Shown in pieces: positions 26,192 to 34,401 of a stretch of DNA of 42,470 nt. The stretch covers positions 1 to 42,470 of the forward strand of contig PUMZ01000323.1 in NCBI GenBank assembly GCA_003551565.1, in the 5' to 3' direction. The notes under the pieces are model-generated. The model searched no databases and was not told where the DNA came from. It saw nothing but the letters and a program-made list of their open reading frames with translations. Origin of the DNA: Candidatus Brocadiaceae bacterium. GTDB taxonomy: Bacteria > Planctomycetota > Brocadiia > SM23-32. Positions within the stretch are counted from its first letter, which is position 1; each line of letters begins with the position of its first letter. A program made the translations under genes and the position numbers.

Positions 26192-26584
26192 TTGGAAGAA
26201 CAGGGCGTGGTCCTCTTTGCCGTTGCAGCGTTGGTGATCGGGATTGGCGCCGCTGTGAGGAATCTGCGGACAGGAATTATATTTATCGTTCCTTTTATCT
26301 TTCTCATCCGAACACTTTTTTACTCCGGAGGTAGCTATGAGCTTACTGAACATATTGGCCCTTGTTGTGGGAATTATCGCTGTCGTCGTCTATTTTACCG
26401 GCGTGCGCAACAACAAGTCCTGGGGCACACCGGTCTTTGTCTTATCGGCCCTGGCAGCAATCATACTGGTCGTTGTCGAGATGGTAAGGGTCTGGTGAAT
26501 ACGGGCGGGAGAATGCCGGCCCCAAAATGTCCTCTCCAATCGCAGCAGGGAAGAAGGACCCGAATTCACCCCGCCGATGGGTGA
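26192..26584 (+). CDS. Doubtful small membrane ORF overlapping the next gene
   Basis: A TTG at 26192 preceded by AAGGAG opens a frame whose first 45 residues are clearly membrane-like: GVVLFAVAALVIGIGAAV, a short polar VRNLRTG turn, then IIFIVPFIFLIRTLF. After about residue 48 the frame runs out of phase through the whole next gene and looks like non-coding translation to its stop at 26584. Either only the first part is real and a frameshift has removed its stop, or translation of this frame never happens. The hairpin-like two-helix layout with VRN at the turn resembles the following 53-residue protein, so an ancient duplication is possible. Confidence 0.25.
   Translation: MEEQGVVLFAVAALVIGIGAAVRNLRTGIIFIVPFIFLIRTLFYSGGSYELTEHIGPCCGNYRCRRLFYRRAQQQVLGHTGLCLIGPGSNHTGRCRDGKGLVNTGGRMPAPKCPLQSQQGRRTRIHPADG
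26337..26498 (+). CDS. Small two-helix membrane protein (53 residues)
   Basis: This 53-residue protein consists of two hydrophobic helices (ILALVVGIIAVVVYFTG and PVFVLSALAAIILVVVEMV) joined by a polar turn VRNNKSWGT, ending RVW. The strong ribosome site CGGAGG lies six bases before ATG 26337, which is the main reason to accept it as a gene. I do not recognise a family; tiny proteins of this shape are often membrane regulators or chaperone-type subunits, but nothing here says which. It follows obgE and a plausible promoter at 26135-26164, so it may form its own short transcript. Confidence 0.65.
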   Translation: MSLLNILALVVGIIAVVVYFTGVRNNKSWGTPVFVLSALAAIILVVVEMVRVW

Positions 26585-26850
26585 ACGTTGGTGTTGCCTT
26601 GCTTGTTGCTTGCTTCCGGAAGGAAGAGGGAAGGATGGTGCCTGAGGCTGTCCCGCAGGGCTGGGGCAGGTGAAATCGTCCCGTGCATTCCGTAGCTCAA
26701 AGCCGCATGAACCGATCGCGGTTCCGAACGGGAGCCCGGTGCAGGCGCGGAACGCAAGCAGGGAATATCAAATCGTCTGCAAGCCCGCAGGCTCCTCCAA
26801 ACCTCTGCAAAGAGGCCGCATTTCACGGTATATGAGGATGAGGAAGGGAT
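26499..26850. other. Gap without recognised gene
   Basis: These 352 bases hold no convincing coding frame. A purine-rich stretch with TCCGGAAGGAAG (26615-26626) can form a long imperfect stem with the upstream TTGCTTGTTGCTTGC. Several GC-rich short stems follow to about 26780. An uncharacterised structured RNA or leader for the gene at 26851 is possible but not supported by any known family pattern. Confidence 0.4.
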
Positions 26851-27225
26851 ATGAAAGAGAACATGAAAGTCAAGGTCAGATTCAAGCTTGAACAGGAAAA
26901 AGGCAAGGTCCTGCCCATACGCAGAATAGCGGTGGGTGAACTCAAAAAGATTCCTGAGTCCCATTTTGTACCGGAAACTGTGGCAGAGCATTTTATTTTC
27001 CTGGAAGGCAGGAATTTTTTCGTTGAGAAGCACCAGCAAATAGCGGATACAGTGCAGGAAGAGACAAAGCAGATGTTTATCCCGCTTGCGGAAATACGTT
27101 CCATTACCGTCTTGCCGGACGATATCGATATCTATGATATGGAGTATAAGATATCGGGAAACCGGTTGATATGCCAGAGCACAAAACACCAGGTGACATT
27201 GCGTGAAGAGGGGAGGGTGCGGTGA
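26851..27225 (+). CDS. Hypothetical protein, 124 residues
   Basis: I do not recognise this protein. It has no signal peptide or membrane segment and alternates charged and hydrophobic residues (MKVKVRFKLEQEKGKVLPIRR, ITVLPDDIDIYDMEYKI), suggesting a small soluble, mostly beta domain. There are no cysteine pairs or obvious catalytic motifs; single His and Cys residues occur at VEKHQQ, LICQ and TKHQ. The ATG at 26851 is supported by GAGGAAGGGAT just upstream. It stands alone between the small membrane protein and the convergent pgsA gene. Confidence 0.7.
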   Translation: MKENMKVKVRFKLEQEKGKVLPIRRIAVGELKKIPESHFVPETVAEHFIFLEGRNFFVEKHQQIADTVQEETKQMFIPLAEIRSITVLPDDIDIYDMEYKISGNRLICQSTKHQVTLREEGRVR

Positions 27226-27372
27226 GGCAGGCTATCCCGCATGTTTCATAAACCAAAGACATCGTTATGGTATTTTGCTAAGCTTTCCTTCCTAAAAAAG
27301 CGTCTGTATATGGTGTGCATTCTTAATAACTTCAAGAGGTCATGGAAAAACAAAATCGTTTGCCGTACTATT

Positions 27373-27410
27373 AATTCTTTTCATATTCGTTTTCGTTGTT
27401 GAAAAGAATT
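27373..27410. repeat. AT-rich 11-bp inverted repeat next to repeat copy D
   Basis: AATTCTTTTCA (27373-27383) and TGAAAAGAATT (27400-27410) are exact reverse complements around a 16-base T-rich loop. The right arm touches the dispersed repeat starting at 27411. It lies between convergent genes, but the AT-rich stem is not a typical terminator. Confidence 0.55.
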
Positions 27411-27460
27411 GGGCTTTTGCTTTCTTCTGCCGCATCTGCACCACCGAGAACGCGTGAAAC
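27411..27460 (-). repeat. Dispersed repeat module 1, copy D
   Basis: On the minus strand this reads GTTTCACGCG, TTCTCGGTGGTGCAGATG, CGGCAGAAG, AAAGCAAAAGCCC. It matches the copies at 6117-6161, 7754-7799 and 11911-11956 with a few changes. It begins only six bases after the pgsA stop codon, as copy E does after cobA/hemD. Confidence 0.8.
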
Positions 27461-27465
27461 AAGCG

Positions 27466-28071
27466 CTATTGCAGTTGCTGATCCGAATTCCTCATTGCCG
27501 TGACAGCCCCCCTGTTCGAAAGGACATAATCCGCTCCGGAAGCGACGGTCACGAGTGCGACCGGGATCATGACGAGGTAAAACACGAAGGTCCGCATTGC
27601 CATATCAACCGATTCGGGGAAGAGAAAGTAGGCGGACCTGACGGAGAGGAAAATGATGATCCCCGCTCCCTGCACCACCGCCTTGATCTTTCCGCTCTTC
27701 CTGGCGGCAAGCACGACGCCGGAGGAGGCGGCAAATATCCGCACATACGAGACGATAGCGTCGCGATAAAATATGAAGGCGACGATAAGCACCGGCCAGG
27801 GGTGCTCTCTGACCGAGGCTTCGGTGGTAAAGGCGAGGAATATGCTGAACCTCGCCACACTGTCCGCAAGCGGGTCGATCAGTTTCCCCAGCGCGCTGAC
27901 CCGGCCGATATTGCGCGCAACATACCCATCGAGCATGTCGGTTATTTCAAATGCCAGTGCCAGGCCCAGGGCGGCCAGTGCGGCGCCGGTCGAATTGATC
28001 AGAAAAAAAACTATGAAAAGGGGGGCAAGCAGAAGGCGGGAGAGCGTCAGTATATTGGCCAGTTGTGCCAT
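27466..28071 (-). CDS. pgsA: CDP-alcohol phosphatidyltransferase, PgsA-like
   Basis: This 201-residue integral membrane enzyme has the complete CDP-alcohol phosphotransferase signature DMLDGYVAR, then G62, D66 and D70 (D-x2-D-G-x2-A-R-x8-G-x3-D-x3-D). The usual reaction of the PgsA group joins glycerol-3-phosphate to CDP-diacylglycerol to start phosphatidylglycerol synthesis; other polar head groups cannot be excluded. Four to six hydrophobic helices are visible. It is the last gene of the rpsB-tsf-pyrH-frr cluster, five bases after frr, where cdsA is often found instead. The ribosome site is weak, so it may depend on coupling to frr. Confidence 0.87.
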   Translation of the reverse strand: MAQLANILTLSRLLLAPLFIVFFLINSTGAALAALGLALAFEITDMLDGYVARNIGRVSALGKLIDPLADSVARFSIFLAFTTEASVREHPWPVLIVAFIFYRDAIVSYVRIFAASSGVVLAARKSGKIKAVVQGAGIIIFLSVRSAYFLFPESVDMAMRTFVFYLVMIPVALVTVASGADYVLSNRGAVTAMRNSDQQLQ

Positions 28072-28076
28072 GAGTT

Positions 28077-28646
28077 TTATACTTTCATAAGATCTTCGTG
28101 TTTTTCCGCGCGCAGTTTCTCAATCTGCTGCGAATGCCGGTCGGTTATCTCCTGAACTTCCTCGCATGCCCCCTCGCATTCGTCCTCGCTGATCTTTGAA
28201 TCCTTTTTGAGTTTTTCCAGCTCTTTGTTGGCGTCCCGGCGGACATTGCGGATGGCCACGCGAGCGTCCTCGGCCATGTTTTTCACGTGCGCGGCCAGCT
28301 CCACCCTGCGCTTCTCACTGAGTCCGGGGATGTTTAACCGGATAACCCTGCCATCGCTTTGCGGGTTGATCCCTATATCGCTGGCCTGGATGGCCTTGAC
28401 CATAGGCTCGAGGACGGACGGATCATAGGGTTTGATAACAATGAGTTGTGGATCCGGTACCCCGATATTGGCAAGCTGGTTCAGCGGGGTCGGGGAACCG
28501 TAATAATCAACCCTTATCGTTTCGACAATCGCGGGATTGGCAGTGCCGGCGCGCAGACGTTTGAGCGAGTCGGCATAGACCCCAACCGCCTTATCCATCC
28601 TGTCTTCAGCATCCAACAATATTTCATCAAGATCCATTTTTGTCAT
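28077..28646 (-). CDS. frr: Ribosome recycling factor
   Basis: This 189-residue protein splits post-termination ribosomes together with EF-G. Family marks are the N-terminal DAEDRMDKAVGVYADSLKRLRAGTANPAI, YYGSPTPLNQLANI, IKPYDPSVL and the C-terminal RRDANKELEKLKKD. The length is normal. The ATG at 28646 lies inside the end of pyrH in a different frame (20-base overlap); an in-frame ATG three codons later is an alternative start. The coupling suggests a polycistronic message. Confidence 0.97.
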   Translation of the reverse strand: MTKMDLDEILLDAEDRMDKAVGVYADSLKRLRAGTANPAIVETIRVDYYGSPTPLNQLANIGVPDPQLIVIKPYDPSVLEPMVKAIQASDIGINPQSDGRVIRLNIPGLSEKRRVELAAHVKNMAEDARVAIRNVRRDANKELEKLKKDSKISEDECEGACEEVQEITDRHSQQIEKLRAEKHEDLMKV

Positions 28647-29364
28647 GACCTATAAAAGTACCTACGGAGTCCCCCGAAATGGCACGCTGCAGATTTCCTT
28701 CCTCCCCGAAATTGAAAACCCTGACCGGCATACCATGATCTCTGCACAGGGCGATGGCAGAATAGTCCATTATAGCAAGCTTGCGGTTCAAAATGTCCTC
28801 ATAGGTTAAAGACGCGAAAAACTCCGAAGAACCGTCCGTTTCGGGATCCGCGGAGTAGACGCCGTCAACCCTGGTTGCTTTCAATACAACCTCCATCCCC
28901 AGCTGCACCGCCCTGAGCGCCGCGGCGGTATCGGTCGTAAAGAACGGATGGCCGGTGCCTCCGGCGAGTACGACCACGCCACCCCTGTCCAGTTCTTCCT
29001 GACACCGGTCGGGATCGAAGCCCCCGACAACGTTCGTTATGGGCAGGGCGCTGCAAATATGAGTTGTTAGACCGCATTCCTCCAGTTTCTGGCAAAGCGC
29101 CAGACCGTTGACCATGGTCGCCACCATCCCGGCGTTGTCGGCCTGCATGCGGGAGGCGCCGTTGCCCCCGCCGAAACCGGATCCACGGATGATGTTTCCC
29201 GCCCCCGGGACGACGGCCAGGGCACAGCCGGCCCGTGCGGCCGCGGCAATCTCACCGGCTATGTACCTCAGTTGCCGCTGATCGAAACCCGCTCCGTTCA
29301 CGCCGGCAAAGGCATTGCCGCTGAGTTTGAGCAAAACCTTACCGTAACGGCTCGCGGCACACAT
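28627..29364 (-). CDS. pyrH: UMP kinase
   Basis: This 245-residue enzyme phosphorylates UMP to UDP. It has the amino-acid-kinase fold with KVLLKLSGNAF at the N-terminus, VVPGAGNIIRG, the DNAGMVATMVNGLAL region, GTGHPFFTTDTAAALRA and a C-terminal MPVRVFNFGEEGNLQRAI. ATG 29364 is preferred over 29406 because GGGGAG precedes it and the conserved start follows. It lies 103 bases after tsf and overlaps frr. Confidence 0.96.
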   Translation of the reverse strand: MCAASRYGKVLLKLSGNAFAGVNGAGFDQRQLRYIAGEIAAAARAGCALAVVPGAGNIIRGSGFGGGNGASRMQADNAGMVATMVNGLALCQKLEECGLTTHICSALPITNVVGGFDPDRCQEELDRGGVVVLAGGTGHPFFTTDTAAALRAVQLGMEVVLKATRVDGVYSADPETDGSSEFFASLTYEDILNRKLAIMDYSAIALCRDHGMPVRVFNFGEEGNLQRAISGDSVGTFIGHDKNGS

Positions 29365-29467
29365 ACGCTCCCCTCGCCTGTTGAAATGTCTGCACCCGGC
29401 ATGCATCCTGATCCAGCTGTTGAAACTCTCTCACCGCGGGTAAAATCGGAGTCCTTGAATCGCCGCC

Positions 29468-30067
29468 TTACGTTGCCGTCTCGCCGACCTCCATGCGGAC
29501 GAACCGGGCAAGCGTGATTTTCTCGCCGATCTTGCCGATTGTGCGGTCAATGAGTTCGCCGATCGAGACCGAATCATCCCGAATCCAACCCTGATCCAGA
29601 AGGCAGTTCTCCGCAAAAAACTTCTCGAGCTTCCCTTCCACGATTTTTTCGACAACGTTGTCGGGCTTGTCCTTGACCTGGTCTCTGTATATTGCTTTCT
29701 CCTCTTCAAGCCGGTCCTCCGGGATGTCATCCCGGCCGACAGCCGACGGATTCATGGCGGCGATCTGCATACATATTTCCCGGCCGAGTTGCTGGAACTC
29801 CTCATTGCGGGCCACGAAATCGGTCTCGCAGTTCAGTTCTGCCATAACTCCTATTTTTGCGTCGGGGTGAAGGTACTGAAAGATGACCCCTTCGTTGGCG
29901 GTCCGGCTGCTCTTTTTCTTCTCCGCTTTGGCGATACCCTTCTTGCGAAGCACCGTCATGGCCTCTTGCTGATCGCCTCCGGTCTCTGTCAGCGCCTTCT
30001 TGCAATCCATCAGACCGGCGCCGGTTTTCTCTCTCAGTTCCCGAACCTCTTCGGCAGAAATAGACAT
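29468..30067 (-). CDS. tsf: Translation elongation factor Ts
   Basis: This 199-residue protein exchanges GDP for GTP on EF-Tu. The N-terminal UBA-like part VRELREKTGAGLMDCKKALTETGGDQQEAMTVLRKKG and the TDFVARNEEF motif are clear. It is the short form (about 200 residues) lacking the second core repeat and coiled-coil insertion of E. coli EF-Ts, as found in several other phyla. It lies 36 bases after rpsB; AAAGGAG precedes the ATG at 30067. Confidence 0.97.
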   Translation of the reverse strand: MSISAEEVRELREKTGAGLMDCKKALTETGGDQQEAMTVLRKKGIAKAEKKKSSRTANEGVIFQYLHPDAKIGVMAELNCETDFVARNEEFQQLGREICMQIAAMNPSAVGRDDIPEDRLEEEKAIYRDQVKDKPDNVVEKIVEGKLEKFFAENCLLDQGWIRDDSVSIGELIDRTIGKIGEKITLARFVRMEVGETAT

Positions 30068-30103
30068 ACCCCAAAATCTCCTTTGCTGTGGTGTTTATAG
30101 CTT

Positions 30104-30973
30104 TTATTCCGACTCTGATTCACTGACGGGTGCTGGCCCCGCTTTGTCCTCCTCATCGTTGGAACCCCCGGCCGGCTGCACCTGCTGCTTTTCATCCCCT
30201 TCCGCTCCGCCGGCACTGTCATGGACGCTTTCGCGCTCTTTGGCGGCTTTTGCGTCGTCCTCCTTTTTCTCTTTCTCCACTTTTGCCCGCTCCCTGCCCC
30301 GCAGTACGGCGTCCGCCATTTCGCGCGTGAATATTTCAATGGAACGGATCGCATCATCGTTGGCGGGGGCGGGAATGTCCACCTGTTCCGGGTCGGCGTC
30401 GGTGTCCAGCCATGCAACGGTCGGAATATGCAATTTGATCGCGTCACGCACGGCGATATCCTCTTTCCGGGGGTCCACCACGACAAGCAAACCCGGCAGG
30501 CCGTCCATATCCCTGACGCCGCCGAGGTTGCGTTTTATCTTGCGGGCTTCGCGCCGGAACGAAGATATCATCTTCTTGCTGAAGTCATTGATCCTGCCGG
30601 TCCGCTCCAGCTCCTCCAGCTCCTCCAAACGCTGCAAGCGGCTCCTGATCGTCTGATAATTTGTCAGCAGCCCGCCCAGCCACCTCTCGACGACATAGGG
30701 CATGCCGCAGCGTTCGGCCTCTTTGCGTGTTATCTGGCGCGCCTGCCGCTTGGTTCCGACAAAAAGCACATACTCACCTCGCCTGGCAATCTCCTCGACC
30801 ACCTTGCCGGCGGTGATCAGCCCCCGCAAGGTCTCCTTGATATCAATGATATGGATCAGATTGCGTTTCTTCAGTATATAGGGCGCCATCTTCGGATTCC
30901 ACCTGCTGCTGCGGTGCCCGAAATGTACGCCCGCTCCGATCAATTCTTCCAGATTTGCATTTACCGGTGTCAA
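30104..30973 (-). CDS. rpsB: 30S ribosomal protein S2
   Basis: This 289-residue protein is S2. It shows LIGAGVHFGHRSSRWNPKMAPYI, FVGTKRQARQI, VVERWLGGLLTNYQTI and VVVDPRKEDIAVRDAIKL. After about residue 225 it has an extra charged, low-complexity tail of about 60 residues (KVEKEKKEDDAKAAKE, ending SESESE), as in some PVC and related phyla. The start is a TTG at 30973 with GAGGAG at the right spacing; no in-frame ATG exists near the conserved N-terminus. A leader of about 100 bases from the promoter at 31081-31109 may carry autoregulatory structure, since S2 represses its own operon in known bacteria. Confidence 0.96.
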   Translation of the reverse strand: MTPVNANLEELIGAGVHFGHRSSRWNPKMAPYILKKRNLIHIIDIKETLRGLITAGKVVEEIARRGEYVLFVGTKRQARQITRKEAERCGMPYVVERWLGGLLTNYQTIRSRLQRLEELEELERTGRINDFSKKMISSFRREARKIKRNLGGVRDMDGLPGLLVVVDPRKEDIAVRDAIKLHIPTVAWLDTDADPEQVDIPAPANDDAIRSIEIFTREMADAVLRGRERAKVEKEKKEDDAKAAKERESVHDSAGGAEGDEKQQVQPAGGSNDEEDKAGPAPVSESESE

Positions 30974-31080
30974 ACGATACTCCTCAAAATTATCATAGTT
31001 CTATAGTTAAACGTCTTTACACTTGTTTCCGCTTGCCGCTTCCGCTGTGTAAAAAAAAACGCCCACCCATACAGCCGGAT

Positions 31081-31109
31081 ACTATAATTAAATTTCGATG
31101 TTTTGTCAA
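31081..31109 (-). promoter_or_regulatory. Strong promoter of the rpsB-tsf-pyrH-frr operon
   Basis: On the minus strand consensus TTGACA (31104-31109), a 17-base spacer and TATAGT (31081-31086). The predicted start near 31074 leaves a leader of about 100 bases before the TTG start of rpsB. Confidence 0.7.
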
Positions 31110-31155
31110 ATTACCGCCACATCTCCAGGCGCCCGGGCTTTCCGTCGGTCTTCTC

Positions 31156-31184
31156 TTGCACTTTCCGGGGCTGAAAGCTAATAT
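31156..31184 (+). promoter_or_regulatory. Putative recG promoter
   Basis: TTGCAC (31156-31161), a 17-base spacer and TAATAT (31179-31184) lie about 170 bases before the recG start. The match is good but not unique in this AT-richer gap. Confidence 0.45.
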
Positions 31185-31354
31185 AGATGTTGCCTCCATT
31201 GTGTCCGGCGGGGCAAGCAGCGGCGATTATGCCCCGCAAACCCAGGCGCCGGTATATAATCACAGAAGCACCCTGTACCCGCCGGGGGTAAGAACAACAG
31301 ACGTAACGGAAAAGGAGGGCCGGATATTTCGTAGTGCGCGATGATAAAGGAATT

Positions 31355-33442
31355 ATGACGGCAAACCATAACATGTCGCCCCTCTTTAAGAAACTCACCT
31401 GCTTAACGGGCGTGGGACCGTCGAAATCCCGGCTCCTGGCACGCCTGGGTCTGCATAACGTCTACGACCTCCTGTTCCACATACCGCGGAACTACGAAGA
31501 CCGGCGGCGCATCACCCCCATCCGGGATATCCGTGAGGGTGAATATGCCGTGGTGTCGGGCCGTGTATCGGACGTCAATTTCAAAAGGATCCGTTCCCGC
31601 CAGCGCATGCTCGAGGTCTTCGTATCGGACTCTACGGGCATGATTCAGCTGACCTGGTTCCATGCGCGGCCCTCCTGGGCGGAGAGTTTCCAAAAGAAAA
31701 ACACGGTTACAGCATACGGTAAAGTGCAGTATTACGGCGGGCCGCAGATGGTGTCGCCGGTCTACACCACTGCCCCCAATCCGGAGCAGTCCGCCGAATT
31801 CGGCTGCATCCTGCCTGTTTATCCTCTGACCGAAGGGTTGTCGCAGAAGTTTTTCCGGCGCATCATGCGTGAGGCCCTGACTGCCGCAGCCGAAGTTGCC
31901 GATGCCGTCCCCCACCCCCTGGCACGGGCGAAAAGTTTCACAAACAAAACAGAGGCAATACGCAACGTGCATTTCCCACCCTCGCTGGCAACCGCCGAAC
32001 ACGCCCTGCGGCGTCTGGCGTATGAGGAATTGCTGGTTTTCCAGGCGGCCCTTGCCCTGCAAAGGAGGACGATCAAGGATGCGAAAGGGTTCAATTTCAA
32101 AACCGGCCGGAACGTTGAGCAACGCATTCGCCGCCTCTTTCCCTTCCGTTTCACCGATGCACAAAACAAGGTTGTCGGTGAGTTGTGCAGGGACCTGCGT
32201 TCGCAACGTCCCATGCACCGCCTGCTCCAGGGGGACGTTGGCTGCGGCAAGACGGTGGTAGCCGTCTATGCACTCCTGTCGGCCCTGGCGGAGAGGAGCA
32301 AGGGGCATCAAACGGCGTTCATGGCGCCGACCGAGGTGCTGGCCGAACAGCACTACCTGACACTCCAGGAACTCCTGGACGGAACGGATGTGCGCATCAT
32401 GCTGCTGAAAGGGAGCGCGAAGCCCGCCGAAAGGCGCGAGAAACTCCAGCGTATCGCCGAGGGCCGTGTCGATCTGGTGGTGGGAACACATGCGCTGATC
32501 CAGAAGGATGTCGCGTTCAATAAGCTGGCGCTGGCGGTGATCGACGAACAGCACCGGTTCGGCGTGCGCCAGAGACTGGAGCTCGCACAGAAGGGGCGAC
32601 GGCCGGATGTGCTGCTGATGACCGCTACGCCGATACCGCGCACCCTGACACTCGCGTGTTTCGGAGATATGGATGTGAGCGTTATCGACCGGATGCCCCC
32701 CGGCAGGCGCGAGGTCAATACCCGACTGCTCGGTGAATCGCACTGGAAAGAGGCATATCAGGAGGCACTGAGCGAATTAAAGACTGGAGGACGTGTTTTT
32801 GTCATCTTCCCGCTGGTCGAGACAAATCACGAACTGGATCTGTCAAGCGCAACCGACGCCTACCGGGTGCTGAGCAACGGCATCTTCAAAGATTATCCAT
32901 GCTGCCTGATGCACGGACGGATGAGCGCGGAGACCAAACGGGAGACCATGCGGGGATTCCGCAACGGCGATTACCGGGTTATGGTGGCCACCACCGTGGT
33001 GGAAGTCGGTATCGATGTGGCGGAGGCCACCGTCATGATTGTACAGCACGCCGAACGACTGGGGCTCTCGCAGCTCCATCAGCTCAGGGGGCGCATAGGA
33101 CGTGGCGGACGCCCGGGATTCTGTTTCCTGCTCGCTTCCGACCCGACCGAGGATGCACGCCGGCGCCTTGAGGTGCTCTGCAATACCAACGACGGGTTCA
33201 AAATCGCCGAGGCCGACCTGAAACTGCGCGGCCCCGGCGAGCTGTTCGGTACGCAGCAAAGCGGCATGCCCGAACTGCGATGTTATGATTTCTCCGACCT
33301 TCCTCTCCTGGAAGAAGTGCGGAACGATGCATTTGAATTGATAGAAAACGATCCCGGACTCGACCGGCAGGACAATCAGCTCCTTAAAAAAGCGATCCGG
33401 CAGGGTTACGCGGGGCGCTTTGCTCTGGGCGGGATGGGATGA
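31355..33442 (+). CDS. recG: ATP-dependent DNA helicase RecG
   Basis: This protein of about 695 residues remodels stalled replication forks and Holliday junctions. The N-terminal wedge with an OB fold (DLLFHIPRNYEDRR, GRVSDVNFKRIRSRQRMLEVFVSD) precedes the helicase core: Walker A GDVGCGKT, MAPTEVLAEQH, DEQHRFGVRQR, LLMTATPIPRTL, then the second domain with VFVIFPLVE, MHGRMSAETKRETMRGF, VATTVVEVGIDV and HQLRGRIGRGGRPGFC. The C-terminal TRG-type motif region (AEADLKLRGPGELFGTQQSGMP) is complete. ATG 31355 has AAAGGA close upstream; a GTG at 31334 and an ATG at 31373 are alternatives. Confidence 0.97.
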   Translation: MTANHNMSPLFKKLTCLTGVGPSKSRLLARLGLHNVYDLLFHIPRNYEDRRRITPIRDIREGEYAVVSGRVSDVNFKRIRSRQRMLEVFVSDSTGMIQLTWFHARPSWAESFQKKNTVTAYGKVQYYGGPQMVSPVYTTAPNPEQSAEFGCILPVYPLTEGLSQKFFRRIMREALTAAAEVADAVPHPLARAKSFTNKTEAIRNVHFPPSLATAEHALRRLAYEELLVFQAALALQRRTIKDAKGFNFKTGRNVEQRIRRLFPFRFTDAQNKVVGELCRDLRSQRPMHRLLQGDVGCGKTVVAVYALLSALAERSKGHQTAFMAPTEVLAEQHYLTLQELLDGTDVRIMLLKGSAKPAERREKLQRIAEGRVDLVVGTHALIQKDVAFNKLALAVIDEQHRFGVRQRLELAQKGRRPDVLLMTATPIPRTLTLACFGDMDVSVIDRMPPGRREVNTRLLGESHWKEAYQEALSELKTGGRVFVIFPLVETNHELDLSSATDAYRVLSNGIFKDYPCCLMHGRMSAETKRETMRGFRNGDYRVMVATTVVEVGIDVAEATVMIVQHAERLGLSQLHQLRGRIGRGGRPGFCFLLASDPTEDARRRLEVLCNTNDGFKIAEADLKLRGPGELFGTQQSGMPELRCYDFSDLPLLEEVRNDAFELIENDPGLDRQDNQLLKKAIRQGYAGRFALGGMG

Positions 33443-33582
33443 TAGACTGGTTCCTCCGCCATTTCAGCGCATGCCCGTACCCGCGATGAAAAACATTGCA
33501 CAGGATTTTGGCGAGTGGAACGTTTATTATGGTAGTCAACGTGTTGTTCGCACATCTTTGTTTTTGTTACGGGAGGTGGAAA

Positions 33583-34185
33583 ATGTCAGCATTACGTCAG
33601 TTGTCAGGAGTGTTTGTCTGTGCGTTGATCGGGATAGCTCTTGCAGCCGGAAACATGACATGGGCCGGTGAAAACGGCGAAGAAGGGCCCGAGGTCCGGG
33701 ACGCCGTTGAGGCGGAGGAAGAGGATGTCCGCGCTCGCCTCGACCAGAGGCGGCGGGAAGCCCTGGAAAGGCTCCAGCGCGGTGAACGGCAGCGCACACC
33801 CGGCCTTGCCGCACTGCTTGCCTCCGAAGCGGTCGATGTTGCGGTCTCCGAGGAGGATGAGGACGGCAGTGTGACGCTTACCCTGTCTTCTGAGGATGAG
33901 GAGCTTCTCCAGCAGGTACGCCGCTCTGTGGAGCAATTGCTTGCGCAGCGGGAGCAAAGAGAGGCAAGACAGGAAGAAGCAAGACGCCAGGATGATGCGC
34001 GCGATGCCGTCAGGGAACGCCTGCGCGATCGCGGCGATATGGATGATGCCGAAAGGGAAGAACTGCGGCAAGAGCGCCGCCGGCGCCTCGAGGAACGGCT
34101 GGAAGGGATGGACGAGGAAACGCGGCAGCGTTTCGAAGAGCGGATGGAACGGATGCGCGAGCGCCGCGGAGGGCGAGGTGAATAG
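33583..34185 (+). CDS. Exported Arg/Glu-rich coiled-coil protein, unknown function
   Basis: This 200-residue protein starts after a very good ribosome site (GGGAGGTGGAAA), which decides for ATG 33583 over upstream in-frame starts. The N-terminus is a signal peptide or anchor (ALRQLSGVFVCALIGIALAAG, then MTWAG). The rest is highly charged and helical: an acidic stretch, a short hydrophobic patch TPGLAALLASEAVDVAV, an acidic segment EEDEDGSVTLTLSSEDEE, and a long Arg/Glu/Gln coiled coil to the end. I do not recognise a family. Its last roughly 48 residues (from MDDAEREEL through DEETRQRFEERMERMRERR) resemble the tail of the GspC-like protein encoded next. That suggests a functional link such as shared interaction or recent exchange of tails. 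Confidence 0.75.
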   Translation: MSALRQLSGVFVCALIGIALAAGNMTWAGENGEEGPEVRDAVEAEEEDVRARLDQRRREALERLQRGERQRTPGLAALLASEAVDVAVSEEDEDGSVTLTLSSEDEELLQQVRRSVEQLLAQREQREARQEEARRQDDARDAVRERLRDRGDMDDAEREELRQERRRRLEERLEGMDEETRQRFEERMERMRERRGGRGE

Positions 34186-34227
34186 CAGAATTAGCACCTG
34201 CGCTTAACTTTGCTGTTCTTTGCCGTC

Positions 34228-34256
34228 TTGACACGCGATCTGTTTCAGGCGATAAT
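34228..34256 (+). promoter_or_regulatory. Putative promoter of the GspC-like gene
   Basis: Consensus TTGACA (34228-34233), a 17-base spacer and GATAAT (34251-34256). The start near 34263 gives a leader of about 140 bases, so this gene can be expressed separately from its upstream neighbour. Confidence 0.6.
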
Positions 34257-34401
34257 ACACTGATGGTGTTGCCTCTGGCAACAGGTGACAGGCCGCGGTG
34301 GGCCGGGCAGGATGCAGGGGGTGAATATACAGGAGTCTTGCTCTGCAGAAGTCCCGGCCCGGCGGCAAGGTGTTTCTCTGGATACTTGCAGGTCAAATAT
34401 T

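Larger units (their letters stand above)
30974..31354. other. Divergent intergenic region between rpsB and recG
   Basis: These 381 bases hold two divergent promoters, the rpsB leader and the recG leader. A run of nine Ts sits within the rpsB leader on the minus strand (around 31053-31061) and could affect transcription. I saw no gene or known riboswitch. Confidence 0.6.

Noticed and set aside
26174-26584. A single 136-residue gene from the TTG at 26174
   Set aside because: Only its first ~50 residues look like protein; the remainder is the out-of-frame translation of the well-supported 53-residue gene and of the following gap.
26615-26626. TCCGGAAGGAAG, resembling the conserved loop of the bacterial SRP (4.5S) RNA
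   Set aside because: The flanking GTCAGG on the 5' side and AGCAGCC on the 3' side of the SRP loop are absent, so the match is limited to the GGAA-capped stem.
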